From contig CAZXGS010000005.1 in the NCBI GenBank assembly GCA_964640525.1, positions 1 through 64,000 of the forward strand: a DNA stretch of 64,000 nucleotides, in the 5' to 3' direction. Position numbers and translations under genes: made by a program. How positions within the stretch are numbered: position 1 is the stretch's first letter; every line of letters starts with the position of its first letter. The DNA is from SZAS-103 sp964640525 (GTDB lineage: Bacteria; Pseudomonadota; Gammaproteobacteria; Xanthomonadales; Xanthomonadaceae). Below, in pieces: positions 27,104 through 35,932 of the stretch. Below the pieces are notes generated by a model. It worked only from the letters and a program-made list of their open reading frames with translations. It did no database searches and was not told the DNA's origin.

Positions 27104-27658
27104 ATGGGTAACCGCCTGTCCAAGATCTACACGCGCACGGGCGATGACGGTTCCACCGGCCTGGGCGACGGCAGTCGCACGCCCAAGGACGCGCTGCGCG
27201 TCGAGGCCTACGGCACCGTCGATGAACTCAACAGCGCGATCGGCGTGGTGCTGGCCTGCGAGCTGCCGGACGGCGTGCGCGAGGCGCTCTCGGCCATCCA
27301 GCACCAGCTGTTCGACCTCGGCGGCGAGTTGTGCATCCCCGGCCACGCGGCCATCCACGGCACCGACATCGACCGGCTGGAGCAACGCCTGGACGGCTTC
27401 AACGCCGACCTGCCGCCGCTGAAGGAATTCATCCTTCCCGGTGGTGGCATGGCCGCCGCGCAATGCCATCTGGCGCGCACCATCGCCCGCCGCGCCGAGC
27501 GCAGGACGGTCACGCTGGCGCGCGCGGAGGCCGTGCGACCCGAAGCGGTGCGCTACCTGAACCGGCTCTCCGACCTGCTGTTCGTGATCGCCCGCGTGCT
27601 GGCCCGCGCCAGCGGCCACGGCGAGGTGCTCTGGAACCACGAGCGCCGCAAGGCATGA
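27104..27658 (+). CDS. PduO-type cob(I)alamin adenosyltransferase
   Basis: The enzyme transfers the adenosyl group of ATP to cob(I)alamin, making coenzyme B12. The N-terminal ATP-binding segment KIYTRTGDDGSTGLGDGSR, VEAYGTVDELNSAIG and the C-terminal RPEAVRYLNRLSDLLFVIAR are signatures of the PduO/MMAB fold, not of CobA/BtuR. It has 184 residues, the family length. The start is the ATG after CGGAGCC. The stop overlaps the next gene's ATG by four bases. Confidence 0.93.
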   Translation: MGNRLSKIYTRTGDDGSTGLGDGSRTPKDALRVEAYGTVDELNSAIGVVLACELPDGVREALSAIQHQLFDLGGELCIPGHAAIHGTDIDRLEQRLDGFNADLPPLKEFILPGGGMAAAQCHLARTIARRAERRTVTLARAEAVRPEAVRYLNRLSDLLFVIARVLARASGHGEVLWNHERRKA

Positions 27659-28584
27659 GCCTGCTGCTGTTCACCCACCCGGCCTGCCTGCGGCACGACC
27701 CTGGCGCCGGGCACCCGGAATCGCCGGCGCGTCTGGCGACCGTCATCGATGCCATCGGCAGCGCCTTCCCGCAACTGGACTGGCGTGCCGCCCCGACGGC
27801 AACGCGGGCGCAACTGGAGCGCGTCCATGACCGCCGGCTGGTCGCCTCGATCCTCGACGCACCCGCACAGCACGCGCGCCGGATCGACCCGGACACGGTG
27901 ATGTCGGAGGACTCCGCGCTGGCCGCCCTGCATGCCGCCGGCGCCGCCGTCGCGGCGGTGGACGCGGTGCTCGCCGGCCATGCCAAGCGCGCGTTCTGCG
28001 CGGTGCGCCCGCCGGGTCACCACGCCACCCACGACGTCGCGATGGGTTTTTGCCTGTTCAACTCGGTCGCGGTTGCCGCCGCGCATGCGCTGGCCGAACA
28101 CGGTCTGGACCGCGTGGCGATCGCCGACTTCGATGTCCACCACGGCAACGGCAGCCAGGACATCTTCGCCCGCGAGCCGCGCGTGGCCTACCTGTCTTCG
28201 CACCAGTGGCCGCTGTACCCGGGCACCGGATCGGCCGATGACCATGGCGTGGGCAACATCCACAACGTGCCCCTGCCCCCGCGCGCCGACGGCCGCGCCC
28301 TGCGCCGGGCCTGGGCGGACGTCCTGCTGCCGCAGCTGGATGCCTTCGCGCCGCAGTTGCTGCTGGTCTCGGCCGGCTTCGACGCCCATCGGCTGGACCC
28401 GCTGGCGCAAATCGAAGCCGGCACCGAGGACTTCGGCTGGCTCACCGGGCAACTGTGCGCGGTGGCCGATCGCCACGCCGGCGGTCGCGTCGTGTCGATG
28501 CTGGAGGGTGGTTACAGCCTGCAGGCCCTGCGCGAGGCGAGCGTGGCGCACGTCGGCGCCCTGCTTTCGACAGAGGACGGATGA
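27655..28584 (+). CDS. Histone deacetylase family (acetoin utilisation / acetylpolyamine amidohydrolase-like) protein
   Basis: This zinc deacetylase fold of 309 residues shows RPPGHHATHDVAMGFCLFN (tandem His), IADFDVHHGNGSQ (metal Asp and His), VSAGFDAHRLDPL (metal Asp) and the late LEGGYSL. The substrate is unknown; bacterial members act on acetylated small molecules or proteins. The gene is translationally coupled to the adenosyltransferase (ATGA). Its last codons (STEDG and the stop) lie inside the left arm of an inverted repeat, so the C-terminus was apparently reshaped by that element. Confidence 0.9.
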   Translation: MSLLLFTHPACLRHDPGAGHPESPARLATVIDAIGSAFPQLDWRAAPTATRAQLERVHDRRLVASILDAPAQHARRIDPDTVMSEDSALAALHAAGAAVAAVDAVLAGHAKRAFCAVRPPGHHATHDVAMGFCLFNSVAVAAAHALAEHGLDRVAIADFDVHHGNGSQDIFAREPRVAYLSSHQWPLYPGTGSADDHGVGNIHNVPLPPRADGRALRRAWADVLLPQLDAFAPQLLLVSAGFDAHRLDPLAQIEAGTEDFGWLTGQLCAVADRHAGGRVVSMLEGGYSLQALREASVAHVGALLSTEDG

Positions 28585-28717
28585 CAGAGGACAGTGGACA
28601 GAAAGGTGTTCAGTGGCCCGTAGTCAGTGGGGTCGCGCGGTGCTCGCCCGTTGCGGCTGGCGCCGTTGCATGCGGATGACGGACGACCCTTCTGTCCTCT
28701 GTCATCTGTCTTCTGTC
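28569..28717. repeat. Inverted repeat (about 26-bp arms) at the end of the deacetylase gene
   Basis: The left arm gacagaggacggatgacaga and its continuation at 28569-28594 is the complement, with two mismatches, of 28691-28717 (tctgtcctctgtcatctgtc onward). About 97 bases without coding signal separate the arms. The repeated GACAGAGGA words also make it internally repetitive. It resembles a small non-autonomous element. Confidence 0.7.
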
Positions 28718-28835
28718 TCCTGATTCCGGCAAGCTAATGCGCCGCCGGCGGCGGATCGACCCGGCACCGCGGTTCGATCCACGCCATCGGCGGTTCCCGT
28801 AGCCGGAGAAGATTCCCTTGCACCAAGGCGTCCGA

Positions 28836-31085
28836 ATGCTGCCGCTGTGCCTGGCCGTGGGCCTGGCCTGCGCCGCGCAGGCGAAGTCGGGGCACCCCGG
28901 CACCGCGCAGAATCGCCACGATCTCAAGCATCCGGCCGATGCGTTCGTGCTCTGCCACGGCGACGCGGTGCCCGCGTTCCCGGGCATCGCCCCGTCCGGC
29001 AAGGCGGCCGACCGCGCCACCGCACCGGCCGACGTCCAGGCCGACCTGGCCGATTTGAGCAAGGTCGGGATCAGTCTCTTCGTCGGCCACGTCGAGATCC
29101 GCCACGCCGACCAGTGGACCTTTGCCGACAAGGTCGCCTACGACCACGACAAGGACACCTGGCAGGCGCTGGGTTCGGTGAAGTACCAGGACAGCGACGT
29201 ACGCCTGACCGCCGACCGCGCCGACGGCGACCGCAGCAAGGACACCACCACCCTCACCTCGATCACCCAGCCGGTGCATTACCAGTTGCTCAGCGCGCGC
29301 GGCAACGGCACCGGCGACCACGGCAAGGTGGTGGGCAACCAGGAAACCTTCTGGGACGCCACCTGGTCCACCTGCGACCCCACCGACCGCAAGTGGGAAG
29401 TCCACGCCGATCAGGTGGAGATGAATCGCGAAACCAACGTCGGCACCGCCCACGGCGCCACGGTGAAGATCGGCAAGGTGCCGATCTTCTACCTGCCGTG
29501 GATGACGTTCTCGCTCGACAACGACCGCAAGAGCGGCTTCCTCACCCCCAGCTACGGCAGCTCCTCGCACAGCGGGTTCATGCTCACGCTGCCCTATTAC
29601 TTCAACCTCGCGCCGAATTTCGACGCCACCCTTGTCGGCCGCTGGTACAGCGAGCGCGGCTTGATGTTCGACGGCCAGTTCCGCTATCTCACCGCCAACC
29701 ACGGCCACGGCACCATCGAGGCCACCTGGCTGCCGGACGACGACAAGCTGCACCGCGACCGCGGTTCGCTGGACATCAACGCCGTCACCCCGTTCACCAC
29801 GCACTGGTACTCGCTGCTGGACGTGCACCGGGTGAGCGACTCGGCCTACCTGCAGGACTTCAGCCAGACCCCGTTCGCCAACGCCATCGGGCTGGAGGCC
29901 AGCACCGCCGGCATCTACGGGCACGGGCGCTACTGGAGCGCCGGCCTGTACGCGCAGGACTGGCAGATCACCGACCCCAGCCTGGTCAAGGCGCTGGAGC
30001 CTTACCGGCGCATGCCCGACGCATGGTTCCGCTGGAACCAGCCGTTCGGACCACACCTCGAACTGGGCCTGCGCAGCGAGGCGGTGCGCTTCGAGCAGGA
30101 CGTGCTGCCCGGCGCCACCCGCACCGACTTCTACCCTTACCTCGCGCTGCCCTTCGAGCACGCTGCATGGTACGTGCGGCCTGAACTGGGCTACCGCTAC
30201 ACCGGCTACCAGCTCGACCGTCCGGTGACCCCCGGCGGCGACACCTCGCCAAGCCGCGGCCTGCCGATCGCCGACCTCGACGCCGGCGCGTTCTTCGAGC
30301 GCGACACCACGTTGTTCGGACGCGATGTGGTCAACACGCTGGAGCCGCGGCTGTACTACCTGTACGTGCCCTACCGCGACCAGAGCGACATCCCGATCTT
30401 CGACACCCAGGACTACACCTTCGCCTACGAGCAGTTGTTCCGCACCAATGCCTTCGCCGGCGCCGACCGCCAGTCCAACGCCAACCAGCTCACCTTGGCG
30501 GTGACCACGCGCGTGCTCGACGGCGCCGACGGTCACGAATGGCTGAACGCCAGTTTCGGACAGATCCGCTACTTCACCCCGCAACGGGTGCAATTGCCGG
30601 GAATCGCGTACACCAACGCTTCCGGATCCGACCTGGTGTTCGACACCAACCTGATGCTCGACGACCGCTGGACGGTGGGCAGCGAAACCCTGTACGACCC
30701 CGCGGCCGGCCGCACCGACCTGTTCGGCCTGCGCTCGCAATACCGTTTCGGGCACGGCGGCGTGCTCAACCTCGCCTACCGCTACCGCCCCGGCGAAGTG
30801 CGCCAGTCCGACGTTTCGTTCATCTATCCGCTGAACGAGAACTGGCGCCTGCTCGGGCGCTGGGACTACTCGATCCTCGACCACAGCACCCTGGAAGGGC
30901 TGGCCGGCGTGGAGTGGCAGGACTGCTGCATGGCGGTGCGTTTCCTGGGGCGGCGCTACATCCGCGACACCAGCGGCGACAAGGACACCGCGTTGTTCCT
31001 GGAGATCGAGCTCAAGGGCCTGGGCGCGCTGGGCCGCGACACGGGCCAAGTGCTGGAGCGTGATATTCTTGGCTATTCGCGCTGA
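28836..31085 (+). CDS. lptD: LPS-assembly outer-membrane protein LptD
   Basis: LptD is the outer-membrane translocon that inserts lipopolysaccharide, in complex with LptE. The protein has a signal peptide (LPLCLAVGLACAAQA) and an N-terminal beta-jellyroll OstA domain (about 70-220). A barrel domain of roughly 500 residues follows, rich in aromatic-girdle strands and ending in the usual strand region. The disulphide cysteines are recognisable, with one in the STCDPTDRKW region and the adjacent pair in WQDCCMAV near the end. The ATG has AAGG seven bases upstream; an in-frame TTG at 28818 is an alternative. The 749 residues are typical. surA follows after 75 bases. Confidence 0.95.
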   Translation: MLPLCLAVGLACAAQAKSGHPGTAQNRHDLKHPADAFVLCHGDAVPAFPGIAPSGKAADRATAPADVQADLADLSKVGISLFVGHVEIRHADQWTFADKVAYDHDKDTWQALGSVKYQDSDVRLTADRADGDRSKDTTTLTSITQPVHYQLLSARGNGTGDHGKVVGNQETFWDATWSTCDPTDRKWEVHADQVEMNRETNVGTAHGATVKIGKVPIFYLPWMTFSLDNDRKSGFLTPSYGSSSHSGFMLTLPYYFNLAPNFDATLVGRWYSERGLMFDGQFRYLTANHGHGTIEATWLPDDDKLHRDRGSLDINAVTPFTTHWYSLLDVHRVSDSAYLQDFSQTPFANAIGLEASTAGIYGHGRYWSAGLYAQDWQITDPSLVKALEPYRRMPDAWFRWNQPFGPHLELGLRSEAVRFEQDVLPGATRTDFYPYLALPFEHAAWYVRPELGYRYTGYQLDRPVTPGGDTSPSRGLPIADLDAGAFFERDTTLFGRDVVNTLEPRLYYLYVPYRDQSDIPIFDTQDYTFAYEQLFRTNAFAGADRQSNANQLTLAVTTRVLDGADGHEWLNASFGQIRYFTPQRVQLPGIAYTNASGSDLVFDTNLMLDDRWTVGSETLYDPAAGRTDLFGLRSQYRFGHGGVLNLAYRYRPGEVRQSDVSFIYPLNENWRLLGRWDYSILDHSTLEGLAGVEWQDCCMAVRFLGRRYIRDTSGDKDTALFLEIELKGLGALGRDTGQVLERDILGYSR

Positions 31086-31160
31086 CCGGCATGCCCGTCC
31101 GCGCCATTTCCGCCGTGCGGCATCCGCCGGCGCCCTGACGAAGGTTGCAAGACACCATCC

Positions 31161-32471
31161 ATGATCAAGACCGTCCTCGCGTTGCTGCTCGCGCTGTCGC
31201 CGTTCGCCATCACCGCCGCACATGCGCAGGCGGCCGCCCAGACCACGCCGATCGACGGCATCGTGGCGGTAGTGGACGAGGACATCATCCTGCGCAGCGA
31301 GCTCAACCGCGCCGAGCAGAACATCAAGGCACAGTACGCCGGCCACACCAGCCAATTGCCGCCAGAGGACGAGCTGCGCAAGCAGGTGCTGGAGCGCCTG
31401 ATCCTGGCGCGCCTGCAACTGGCACGCGCCGAAAATGCCGGCATCAAGGTGTCCGATGCCGACGTCGACCAGGGCATCGCCATGATCGCCCAGCAGAACA
31501 AGGTCACCTTGCCGCAGTTGCAACAGAAGGTCGCCGCGCAGGGCATGAGCTACGACGAGTTCCGCAAGTCGATCCGCGACGAGCTGACGATCCAGAAGCT
31601 GCAGCAGAAGGTGGTCGAGGGGCAGGTCGCGGTCAGCGACACCGAGATCGACAACGAGTTGGCCACCCAGCGTGCCGGTGGGCCGCAGCTTCACCTGGCG
31701 CACATCCTGGTCGGGCTGCCGGCAACCCCGACCCCGGAACAGGTGCGAACCGCGCAGAAAAAGATCAATGACATCCGCGACCTGATCGTCAACGGCAAGA
31801 TGGATTTCTCCGCCGCGGCGATCCGTTACTCCGACAGCCAGAACGCGCTTGAAGGCGGCGACCTGGGCTGGCGCAGCATGGACGAGGTGCCGCCGGCGTT
31901 CTCCAGCGTCATCAGCAGCCTCAAGCCCGGCGACGTCACCCAGCCGATCCGCGGCGCCAGCGGCTTTCAGTTGCTCAAGCTGGTGGAAGTCCGCCAGGCC
32001 GGGCAGGTCGCGCCCAAGCAGGCCACCGAATACCACGCGCTGGACCTGATGGTGAAGTTCGGCAATGGCGTCAGCCCCGAGCAGGCCAAGACCAGGATCG
32101 ACGCGCTGCACGCCCAACTCGTGGCCGGCGCGGACTTCGGCGAGTTGGCGAAAAAGGATTCCGACGACACCGAGACGAACACCAAGGGCGGGGACATGGG
32201 CTGGTTCCCGGTCGATGGCTGGGGCACCGCGGTGGCACAACAGATCCAGCAATTGAAGGACGGCCAGATCTCGGCACCGTTCCAGAGCAACGTCGGCTGG
32301 CACATCATCAAGCTGCTGGCCACACGCACCAAGGATGTCAGCCAGGAGGCCGCACGCCAGGCCGCGCGCGACACCATCCTGCGGCGCAAGGCCAGCGACC
32401 AGTACGATACCTTCCTGCGCCAGATCCGCTCCGAGGCGTACGTGGACATCCGCCTGCCCAAGGATTCCTGA
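31161..32471 (+). CDS. surA: Periplasmic chaperone / peptidyl-prolyl isomerase SurA
   Basis: SurA escorts outer-membrane proteins, notably LptD, across the periplasm. The protein has a signal peptide (to about residue 23) and the SurA N-domain (IDGIVAVVDEDIILRSELNR). Two parvulin domains follow (QLHLAHILVGLPATPT and YHALDLMVKFGNG), each with the GGDLGW/GGDMGWF signature. The C-terminal helix comes last. It has 436 residues. Its place between lptD and pdxA is the conserved gammaproteobacterial order. Confidence 0.96.
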   Translation: MIKTVLALLLALSPFAITAAHAQAAAQTTPIDGIVAVVDEDIILRSELNRAEQNIKAQYAGHTSQLPPEDELRKQVLERLILARLQLARAENAGIKVSDADVDQGIAMIAQQNKVTLPQLQQKVAAQGMSYDEFRKSIRDELTIQKLQQKVVEGQVAVSDTEIDNELATQRAGGPQLHLAHILVGLPATPTPEQVRTAQKKINDIRDLIVNGKMDFSAAAIRYSDSQNALEGGDLGWRSMDEVPPAFSSVISSLKPGDVTQPIRGASGFQLLKLVEVRQAGQVAPKQATEYHALDLMVKFGNGVSPEQAKTRIDALHAQLVAGADFGELAKKDSDDTETNTKGGDMGWFPVDGWGTAVAQQIQQLKDGQISAPFQSNVGWHIIKLLATRTKDVSQEAARQAARDTILRRKASDQYDTFLRQIRSEAYVDIRLPKDS

Positions 32472-32476
32472 TCGCG

Positions 32477-33463
32477 GTGACGGCGCGGCTGATCCTGATT
32501 CCGGGTGAACCGGCGGGGATCGGCCCGGAGCTGTGCGTGCGCATCGCCCAGCGCGCGCAGATCGCGCACCTGCTGGCGCTGGCCGACCCCGAAACCCTGC
32601 TCCGCGCGGCCCACGCGCTGCGCCTTCCGCTGCGCATCCGTGGCCCGGATGCGGACGCCGGCATCGGCGAACTGGCGGTGCTGGAGCAAGCGCAGGCGGT
32701 TCCGGCGGTGTTCGGTCAACCCGACCCGGCCAACGCGCGAGCGGTGATCGATGCCTTGCACCTGGGCGCGCAGGTCTGCCTCGACGGTCGTGCCGACGCG
32801 CTGGTGACCGGCCCCATCCACAAGGCCACCATCAACGCCGCCGGCATCGCCTACACCGGCACCACCGAACTGCTCGCCGCCCACGCCGGATGCGCGGTGG
32901 TGATGATGCTTGCCGGCACCGGCGCGCAGCCGCTGCGGGTTGCGCTGGCCACGACCCACCTGCCGCTGCGCGCGGTGCCTGCGGCGATCACCCATGACGG
33001 GCTGGCGCGCACCCTGCGCATCCTCGATGGCGCCCTGCGCGGGCGCCTGCGCATCGGCGCCCCGCGCATCCTCGTGCTGGGCCTGAACCCCCATGCCGGC
33101 GAGGACGGCTGGCTGGGCCGCGAGGAGATCGACATCATCACCCCGGTGCTGGCGCAACTTCGCGCGCAGGGCATGGACCTGCGCGGGCCGCTGCCGGCCG
33201 ACACCGCATTCCTGCCGTCGGTCCGAAACGAAGCCGACGTGGTGCTGGCGATGTACCACGACCAGGGCCTGCCCGTGCTCAAATACGCCGGCTTCGAGGA
33301 CGCGGTGAACATCACCCTCGGCCTGCCCTACCCGCGCGTGGCGGTCGATCACGGAACCGCGCTGGACCTGGCCGGTCGCGGCATCGCCGACGCCTCCAGC
33401 CTGCAACACGCCATCGACGTCGCCACGACGATGGCCTGCGCGCCACCGCCAACTGCAACCTGA
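32477..33463 (+). CDS. pdxA: 4-hydroxythreonine-4-phosphate dehydrogenase
   Basis: PdxA is an NAD-dependent enzyme of de novo pyridoxal-phosphate synthesis. The N-terminus has IPGEPAGIGPEL, and the substrate site has GPIHKATINAAG. The three metal-binding histidines are recognised in TTHLPLRAV, GLNPHAGEDG and MYHDQGLPVLKY. The start is a GTG five bases after the surA stop, with AAGGA from the surA end as ribosome site. It has 328 residues. In E. coli ksgA and apaGH follow pdxA; here a small membrane protein and repeats follow. Confidence 0.95.
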   Translation: MTARLILIPGEPAGIGPELCVRIAQRAQIAHLLALADPETLLRAAHALRLPLRIRGPDADAGIGELAVLEQAQAVPAVFGQPDPANARAVIDALHLGAQVCLDGRADALVTGPIHKATINAAGIAYTGTTELLAAHAGCAVVMMLAGTGAQPLRVALATTHLPLRAVPAAITHDGLARTLRILDGALRGRLRIGAPRILVLGLNPHAGEDGWLGREEIDIITPVLAQLRAQGMDLRGPLPADTAFLPSVRNEADVVLAMYHDQGLPVLKYAGFEDAVNITLGLPYPRVAVDHGTALDLAGRGIADASSLQHAIDVATTMACAPPPTAT

Positions 33464-33465
33464 CG

Positions 33466-34026
33466 ATGACCCAGCCGCAACGCCAAGCCCAGACCACGCC
33501 GGAGATCGTGGACAACGACCCGCGCCAGCGGCGCGCGCTGCACATCGCCGCGATCGCGGCCCTCGTCGTGCTGCTGGGGACTTGGCTGTTGTTCCGGTAC
33601 TGGCAGGCCCACGCCAACCCGTATGACCTGCTGCACCGCATGTACGGGCTGGTGTACCTGATCGGCATCGGCCTGTTGGCCGTGGCATGGCACGCGGTCC
33701 GTTATGCCAGGCGGATCCTCGCCTGCGACCGGTACCCGCCCCCGGGTGGCTGGGTGCTCGGCCCGACCCGCGTGCTGCGTGGCGATGCCGCGCGCGCGCG
33801 CGCGCGCCAGGTGATCGCCAGTGCCGTCGTGCTGGCCCTGCTTGGCGGCTACGCGCTGTACCTGCCGCACAGCATCACCGCCATGGTCGGCCGCCCGCAG
33901 CCGATCCTGGTCGACTTGCAGTCACCCGCTTCCCCGACCACGGCGCTGCCAGCGCATGCCCCGCGCCAGACGCCTGCGCCGGCAACCACGCCCCCGGCGG
34001 CATCCGGGAACAAGCCGCGGAACTGA
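33466..34026 (+). CDS. Small membrane protein, function unknown
   Basis: This 186-residue protein starts two bases after the pdxA stop. It has three hydrophobic segments (about 27-44, 60-76 and 117-135) and an N-terminal polar, Gln/Arg-rich region. The tail is Pro/Ala/Thr-rich and low-complexity (APRQTPAPATTPPAASG). No family is recognised. Tight spacing implies cotranscription with pdxA. An unusual run of GCGCGC at about 33786-33805 lies in its third quarter. Confidence 0.7.
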   Translation: MTQPQRQAQTTPEIVDNDPRQRRALHIAAIAALVVLLGTWLLFRYWQAHANPYDLLHRMYGLVYLIGIGLLAVAWHAVRYARRILACDRYPPPGGWVLGPTRVLRGDAARARARQVIASAVVLALLGGYALYLPHSITAMVGRPQPILVDLQSPASPTTALPAHAPRQTPAPATTPPAASGNKPRN

Positions 34027-34049
34027 CTGCACGCGACCCTTCCGACGGC

Positions 34050-34178
34050 TCATCCCGAACCGCAATCCATCCCTCGGGATCGTCATCCCGATTTGCGATC
34101 CATCCCTCCGGATCGTCATTCCGATCCGCAGCCCGTCCCTCTGGATCGTCATCCCGGCGAAAGCCGGGATCCATCCAG
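34050..34178. repeat. 33-bp tandem repeat ending in a dispersed hairpin
   Basis: About 3.3 copies of a 33-base unit (core ggatcgtcatcccgatttgc, then gatccatccctc) follow one another, diverged by a few bases each. The last runs into the dispersed hairpin ATCCCGGC-GAAA-GCCGGGAT. Because 33 is a multiple of three, the minus strand reads an 11-residue repeat (DDPEGWIANRD) without stops, which is not evidence of a gene. Confidence 0.75.
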
Positions 34179-34271
34179 ATTTCCACCCTCAATCGACTGA
34201 TTCCGGCTGTCGCCGGTGCGCGCCTGCGCAGGGATGCCCCTTTCTCGCGACTTGCCTGCCCCGCACACGAA

Positions 34272-34294
34272 AAACCCGCCATGCAGGCGGGTTT
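34272..34294 (-). terminator. Intrinsic terminator after tRNA-Leu
   Basis: A perfect 9-bp stem (AAACCCGCC with its complement) and five-base loop on the minus strand are followed directly by a run of Ts (complement of A at 34270-34274). It is positioned about 35 bases past the tRNA 3' end and would end the tpiA-secG-tRNA transcript. Confidence 0.8.
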
Positions 34295-34328
34295 CGCGGG
34301 TTTCTCGGGATCGCCTGAAACCGTCTAG

Positions 34329-34413
34329 TGGTGCCCAGAAGAGGACTCGAACCTCCACGACCGAAGTCGCTACCACCTCAAGGTAGTGCGTCTACCAATT
34401 CCGCCACCTGGGC
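34329..34413 (-). tRNA. tRNA-Leu (anticodon GAG)
   Basis: This 85-base class II tRNA has an acceptor stem GCCCAGG/TCTGGGC, an encoded CCA, the T arm GGTTCGAGTCC and a long variable arm. The anticodon stem CTACC/GGTAG holds the loop TTGAGGT, giving anticodon GAG, which reads CUC and CUU leucine codons. It lies after secG, as in many gammaproteobacteria. Confidence 0.95.
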
Positions 34414-34483
34414 CAACTTTTTTTGCACCGGGGTACGGCGCAAGGCTGCGTATGTTACCTGATGAAGGCGCGCTTGCGCGGCT

Positions 34484-34978
34484 TCACTTGCCACCCTTGG
34501 CCGGCGAAGCGACCGGTTGCGGCGCGGGAACTGCTGGCGCGGTCGAGGGTGCGGCGTTGTTGCTTGCGGCCGGCGGCGGCACCGCAGGCGCGGTGGCTGC
34601 AGGCGGCGTGGGCGTCGTTGCGGCCGGCGCGGTGGGCGTGGGCAGCGCCGGAGTGGTCGAGTTTCCGGGCGTGGCCGGCGAGGCGATTGCGGACGGTGCG
34701 GCACCCATGATGCCCAAGTCGTTGGCATGCTTGGCCATGTTGCCGCCCTTGCTGGCGTACCACGCCAGCCCGAGGCTGATGGCGAAGAACACCACCGCCA
34801 GCCACTTGGTGGCCTTGGACAGGAAGTTGGCCGAGCCGCGGGCGCCGAACACGGTCGCCGAGGCGCCGCCACCGAAGCCGGAGCCGGCGGCCGCACCCGA
34901 GCCTTGCTGGAGCAGGATCAGCACGGTCATGGCCACCGCGCTGAGCACGAAAATCACGTTGATGATGATCAGGAGCAT
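34484..34978 (-). CDS. secG: Preprotein translocase subunit SecG
   Basis: SecG is the two-helix accessory subunit of SecYEG. The first helix is LLIIINVIFVLSAVAMTVLILL. The conserved LLQQGSGAAAGSGFGGGASATVFGARGSANFL loop region follows, then the second helix (WLAVVFFAISLGLAWY). From about residue 90 the protein carries an Ala/Pro/Thr-rich tail that brings it to 164 residues, longer than the roughly 110 of E. coli. It lies 54 bases after tpiA, followed by tRNA-Leu. Confidence 0.94.
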   Translation of the reverse strand: MLLIIINVIFVLSAVAMTVLILLQQGSGAAAGSGFGGGASATVFGARGSANFLSKATKWLAVVFFAISLGLAWYASKGGNMAKHANDLGIMGAAPSAIASPATPGNSTTPALPTPTAPAATTPTPPAATAPAVPPPAASNNAAPSTAPAVPAPQPVASPAKGGK

Positions 34979-35032
34979 GCGCTTTCCAGGGTTTCCTTCG
35001 CCGCCCCGACCGCCACGGCAGGCGCGGCGGCC

Positions 35033-35827
35033 TCAGACGGCCTTCATCGACAGCACGGTCTTGTCCTGTCCCGACGGCCGCGCGGCGGCGGCGACGATGG
35101 CCAGGAACTCCTTGGCGACCAGCGACGCGCCGCCCACCAGGCCACCATCCACATCCGGCTGCGCAAACAGCTCCGCTGCATTGGAGGCCTTCACGCTGCC
35201 GCCGTAAAGGATCGGCAGCCAGCCCCCGATTGTAGCATTGCCGGAGGAAACCTCGCCACGAATGAAGGCATGCACTTCCTGCGCCTGCTGCGGGGTGGCG
35301 GTGCGGCCGGTGCCGATCGCCCACACCGGCTCGTAGGCGATCACCGCCGCACCCAGCGCGTCCTGGCCGGCCAGCTCCATGACCGCGGCGAGCTGCCGCG
35401 AGATCACCCATTCGGTCTGCCCGGCCTCGCGTTGCTGCAGCGTCTCGCCCACGCACAGGATCGGGGTGAGGCCTGCCTTGTGGGCAGCGACGAACTTCTC
35501 CGCGACCAGATGGTTGTCCTCGCGGTGGTATTCGCGACGTTCGGAATGGCCGACCAGCGCGAAACGGCAGCCAACGTCATGCACCATGGGCGCGGAAATT
35601 TCACCGGTGAAAGCGCCGGACACGTTGGCACTCACGTCCTGCGCGCCGAAGGCCAGACCCGGCTTGGAGTAGGTGGCGATCAACTCGCCGAGGTAGATCG
35701 CCGGCGGCAGCACCAGCACTTCCACGCCCGGCGGACGACGGGTGGCGATCAGTTCGCCGAGCAGCGCCTGGGCGAAAGCGCGATTGCCATGCAGCTTCCA
35801 GTTGCCGGCCACGATACGACGGCGCAT
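35033..35827 (-). CDS. tpiA: Triosephosphate isomerase
   Basis: TpiA interconverts dihydroxyacetone phosphate and glyceraldehyde-3-phosphate. The catalytic residues are visible: Lys in VAGNWKLHG (about residue 12), His in LVGHSERRE and Glu in AYEPVWAIGTG, plus the phosphate loop LYGGSVKASN. It has 264 residues, slightly long because of the C-terminal AAAARPSGQDKTVLSMKAV. The start MRRRIVAGNW is favoured by homology over an upstream in-frame ATG at 35881. Confidence 0.97.
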   Translation of the reverse strand: MRRRIVAGNWKLHGNRAFAQALLGELIATRRPPGVEVLVLPPAIYLGELIATYSKPGLAFGAQDVSANVSGAFTGEISAPMVHDVGCRFALVGHSERREYHREDNHLVAEKFVAAHKAGLTPILCVGETLQQREAGQTEWVISRQLAAVMELAGQDALGAAVIAYEPVWAIGTGRTATPQQAQEVHAFIRGEVSSGNATIGGWLPILYGGSVKASNAAELFAQPDVDGGLVGGASLVAKEFLAIVAAAARPSGQDKTVLSMKAV

Positions 35828-35932
35828 GACAGGCTCCTTGCGTGGGGGTCGAGCAGGCAAGGATAGCCATCCGACCACCATCCCGGCAATCGGCAGCCTA
35901 CAATGCCGGCCCTTGCGACCGAGGCATCGACG

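Noticed and set aside
28734..32303. 1189-codon minus-strand frame
   Set aside because: It is exactly antisense to lptD and surA, whose proteins are unmistakable. High G+C codon bias leaves the opposite strand open.
33875..34282. Minus-strand frame with an 11-residue repeat (DDPEGWIANRD)
   Set aside because: It arises from the 33-bp minisatellite and has no ribosome site or homologue; it overlaps a plus-strand membrane-protein gene.
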